DNA from: Pseudomonadales bacterium
GTDB lineage: Bacteria; Pseudomonadota; Gammaproteobacteria; Pseudomonadales; Azotimanducaceae
Length of the DNA stretch: 41,317 bases
Reading direction: 5' to 3'
NCBI GenBank assembly: GCA_022448765.1
Contig: JAKUTI010000001.1
Location: 1-41,317 of the forward strand
Both the position numbers and the translations under genes were made by a program. The notes below the pieces were generated by a model. The model was not told the origin of the DNA, made no database searches, and worked only from the letters and a program-made list of their open reading frames with translations. The first letter of the stretch is position 1; every line of letters starts with the position of its first letter. Of this stretch, positions 39,644-41,317 are shown one piece after another.

Positions 39644-40783
39644 TTGCTTGAAGTAGCGGTGGTGGGTTGTGGGATGATCGGTTCTGCGGCCATGAAATAT
39701 TTAGCCCGCGCTGGTGTCGACGTGATGGGATTTTCGTCCCGAGAACCCGCTTCATTCGCCGACCACAACGGCGTGTTTGCCTCGCACTACGACGCTGGTC
39801 GTATTACCCGCACGCTCGATCCCAACAGGGAATGGGCTCGTATGGCGCAAGCATCGGTGGACCGATACGTTGAGTTAGAGCGCGAGTCGGGAATCGACTT
39901 TTATGATCCTGCTGGTTTTGTCGTGTTCGGTCCTCCCGGTTCAAAATATGTCGATCGCGTACGAGATACCGCGAACGAATTGGCAACGGTTTCGCGAAGC
40001 GCTCGGCCCGGGGACTTCAGCGGCATTGATTTTGGATCGAACACCGACATTGAAGCTCAAGATAAGGATGCAGGAGTCATAAATCCGCGCGAGCTTGTTA
40101 GAGCGCAATTGATTCTGGCTGAACGGGAAGGTGCGAAGGTTCGGTACGAGGAAGTGAGTCGGATTGAGCAACACGCTGGTAGTGGGGTTTCCATCGAGAC
40201 CATCGAAGGTAATAGCTTCGACGTCCAACGCGTGTTGATCGCCGCTGGTGGATTTAGTGAACCCGCGTTGACGGGAGCACGCTTGCGACTCGACGTCCAG
40301 GGTAGGGTAGTCTTCTTGGTGGAAGCAGATGAAGACATTGCGTCTGCCATGCCGGCGCTCATTGCAGATGACGCGGCGGGACTGGCCCTTTCCGAGTTCT
40401 ACGTGCTTCCGCCCGTGCTTTATCCGGACGGTAAACGCTACCTGAAGATTGGAACGGCGGAATATGACCATCCGTTGAGATCTCCGGCGGACAAAATTTC
40501 CTGGTTTTGGGGAGAAGGGGATGTGCGTGAGGATATCCGAGCGCTTCAACAAACTATCGAAGCCTTGGTACCGAGTATTCGTAACAGCGCCACGCAGCAA
40601 CTGCGCTGTGTGATTACTTACACCGCCACGGGCTACCCATACCTCGACTGGTTGAATGATCGAACGGCGCTCGCTGTCGGAGGCTGCGGTCAAGCCGCCA
40701 AATCTTCTGATGAGATAGGTAGGTTAGCAGCGCGTCTTTTTGCCGGTGACGAGCGACGGTATCCTGCGATTACGACGAATTAG
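39644..40783 (+). CDS. FAD-dependent oxidoreductase, sarcosine oxidase (DAO) family
   Basis: A 379-residue flavin amine oxidase/dehydrogenase. The dinucleotide-binding motif EVAVVGCGMIGSAAMKYLARAG (GxGxxG, read in two parts) is at the very N-terminus. SHYDAGRITRTLDPNREWARMAQASVDRY matches the conserved flavin-contact region of monomeric sarcosine oxidase. VLIAAGGFSEP is the second FAD motif and LAVGGCGQAAKSSDEIGRLAA the C-terminal flavin segment. The TTG at 39644, with GAGAG 5 bases upstream, starts right before the Rossmann strand; TTG 39614 would add 10 unrelated residues. Substrates could be N-methyl amino acids or other secondary amines; none is indicated by context. It is convergent with lon. 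Confidence 0.88.
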   Translation: MLEVAVVGCGMIGSAAMKYLARAGVDVMGFSSREPASFADHNGVFASHYDAGRITRTLDPNREWARMAQASVDRYVELERESGIDFYDPAGFVVFGPPGSKYVDRVRDTANELATVSRSARPGDFSGIDFGSNTDIEAQDKDAGVINPRELVRAQLILAEREGAKVRYEEVSRIEQHAGSGVSIETIEGNSFDVQRVLIAAGGFSEPALTGARLRLDVQGRVVFLVEADEDIASAMPALIADDAAGLALSEFYVLPPVLYPDGKRYLKIGTAEYDHPLRSPADKISWFWGEGDVREDIRALQQTIEALVPSIRNSATQQLRCVITYTATGYPYLDWLNDRTALAVGGCGQAAKSSDEIGRLAARLFAGDERRYPAITTN

Positions 40784-40810
40784 GAGGCGGAGGGGAGACG
40801 GTGCAGTGGG

Positions 40811-41317
40811 TTAGAGTTCTGGGATTGCGAGCTTCACGACGTCCGAAAGGGTTTCGACCAACGAAAGCTCCATTTCGCCGCGGATGACTTCAGGCAGCTT
40901 CTGCAATTCAGATTCGTTTTCTTTTGGAAGAATTACGTGGCGGATGCCGGAACGATGCGCGGCAAGAATTTTCTCGCGAATCCCCCCAACAGGGAGGACG
41001 AGCCCAGAAAGTGTCAGCTCACCCGTCATCGCAATGTCGTCACGTACCTGCTTTTCGCTGTATGCCGAGGCTAACGCAGTTGCCATTGTTATCCCCGCTG
41101 AGGGGCCGTCTTTGGGGACAGCGCCCGCGGGAACATGGACGTGAACACCAGAATCTTCAATCTTTGATCTATCGATATTGAGTGCATCGGCTTCGGTCCA
41201 GATGCACGAACGCGCGGCTTTTACCGATTCCTGCATCACTTGGCCGATGTGACCGGTGATGGTCACTTTCTCGTCCTTGTGAGTCAATGAAGCCTCGACG
41301 TAGAGGACGTCACCACC
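40811..41317 (-). CDS. lon: ATP-dependent protease Lon, C-terminal part (partial)
   Basis: The last 168 residues of Lon; the frame is open to the right edge, so the N-terminal and AAA+ domains lie outside. The visible part begins GGDVLYVEASLTHKDEKVTITG and is the S16 protease domain. The catalytic serine is in VPKDGPSAGITMATAL and the catalytic lysine in LVLPVGGIREKILAAHR, forming the Ser-Lys dyad. HVILPKENESELQKLPEVI and VETLSDVVKLAIPEL end the protein as in E. coli Lon. Lon degrades damaged and regulatory proteins in the cytoplasm. It is convergent with the FAD oxidoreductase gene, with 27 bases between stops and no visible terminator. Confidence 0.96.
   Translation of the reverse strand, partial: GGDVLYVEASLTHKDEKVTITGHIGQVMQESVKAARSCIWTEADALNIDRSKIEDSGVHVHVPAGAVPKDGPSAGITMATALASAYSEKQVRDDIAMTGELTLSGLVLPVGGIREKILAAHRSGIRHVILPKENESELQKLPEVIRGEMELSLVETLSDVVKLAIPEL

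Noticed and set aside
39941..40693. Minus-strand frame of 250 codons
   Set aside because: Antisense to the FAD oxidase; its sequence lacks any recognisable domain while the plus-strand frame has complete FAD motifs.

Overview
The window looks like chromosomal DNA from a Gram-negative proteobacterium, most likely an uncultured gammaproteobacterium. The evidence is a full-length GlnRS of the gamma/beta type, E. coli-type glucokinase and CFA synthase, MlaA and MlaC envelope proteins, a lipobox lipoprotein and Lon. Coding density is very high, base composition looks moderately GC-rich (not counted), and many genes start with GTG or TTG. No rRNA, tRNA, IS element, integrase, phage gene or CRISPR array was seen. 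No gene-free stretch exceeds 300 bases.

Layout. 1-3921 (minus): an oligopeptide-type ABC uptake operon (binding protein, two permeases) ending in a translationally coupled luciferase-like oxidoreductase cut by the left edge; no ATPase gene is in view. 3988-6053 (plus): a PRISE-type enone reductase coupled to glucokinase, convergent with cyclopropane-fatty-acid synthase (minus, 6050-7222). 7399-8778 (plus): a second luciferase-like oxidoreductase and a small membrane protein. 8813-10485 (minus): alpha/beta hydrolase and crotonase-family enzyme.

10663-18574 (plus) is the most interesting block. A TatT lipoprotein and TRAP transporter subunits P, Q and M are followed without a break by MlaC, MlaA, an RND/MMPL exporter and YjbQ. 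This suggests a TRAP-linked envelope system for a lipid or other hydrophobic molecule, without the MlaFEDB ABC importer.

18582-21211: an unrecognised small helical protein (minus) and a coupled pair of unequal acyl-CoA dehydrogenases (plus). 21317-26490 (minus): a transglutaminase-like membrane protein that appears frameshifted, followed by two half-size ABC exporters whose motifs predict an asymmetric heterodimer. 26654-30474 (plus): glnS, a class III CoA-transferase and a PLP-dependent serine/threonine dehydratase or racemase.

30494-41317: MlrC-family metallopeptidase divergent from a POT peptide transporter; VOC protein; FrnE-like thioredoxin-fold protein; acyl-CoA carboxylase beta chain with a small beta-rich protein; a putative PD-(D/E)XK-like nuclease; a PEGA-repeat protein with a cysteine-less sulfatase-modifying-factor domain; an FAD amine oxidase; and the C-terminus of Lon cut by the right edge. 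The general picture is a heterotroph using peptides, acyl-CoAs and hydrophobic compounds. All assignments are from reading the translated sequence; no database search was run.
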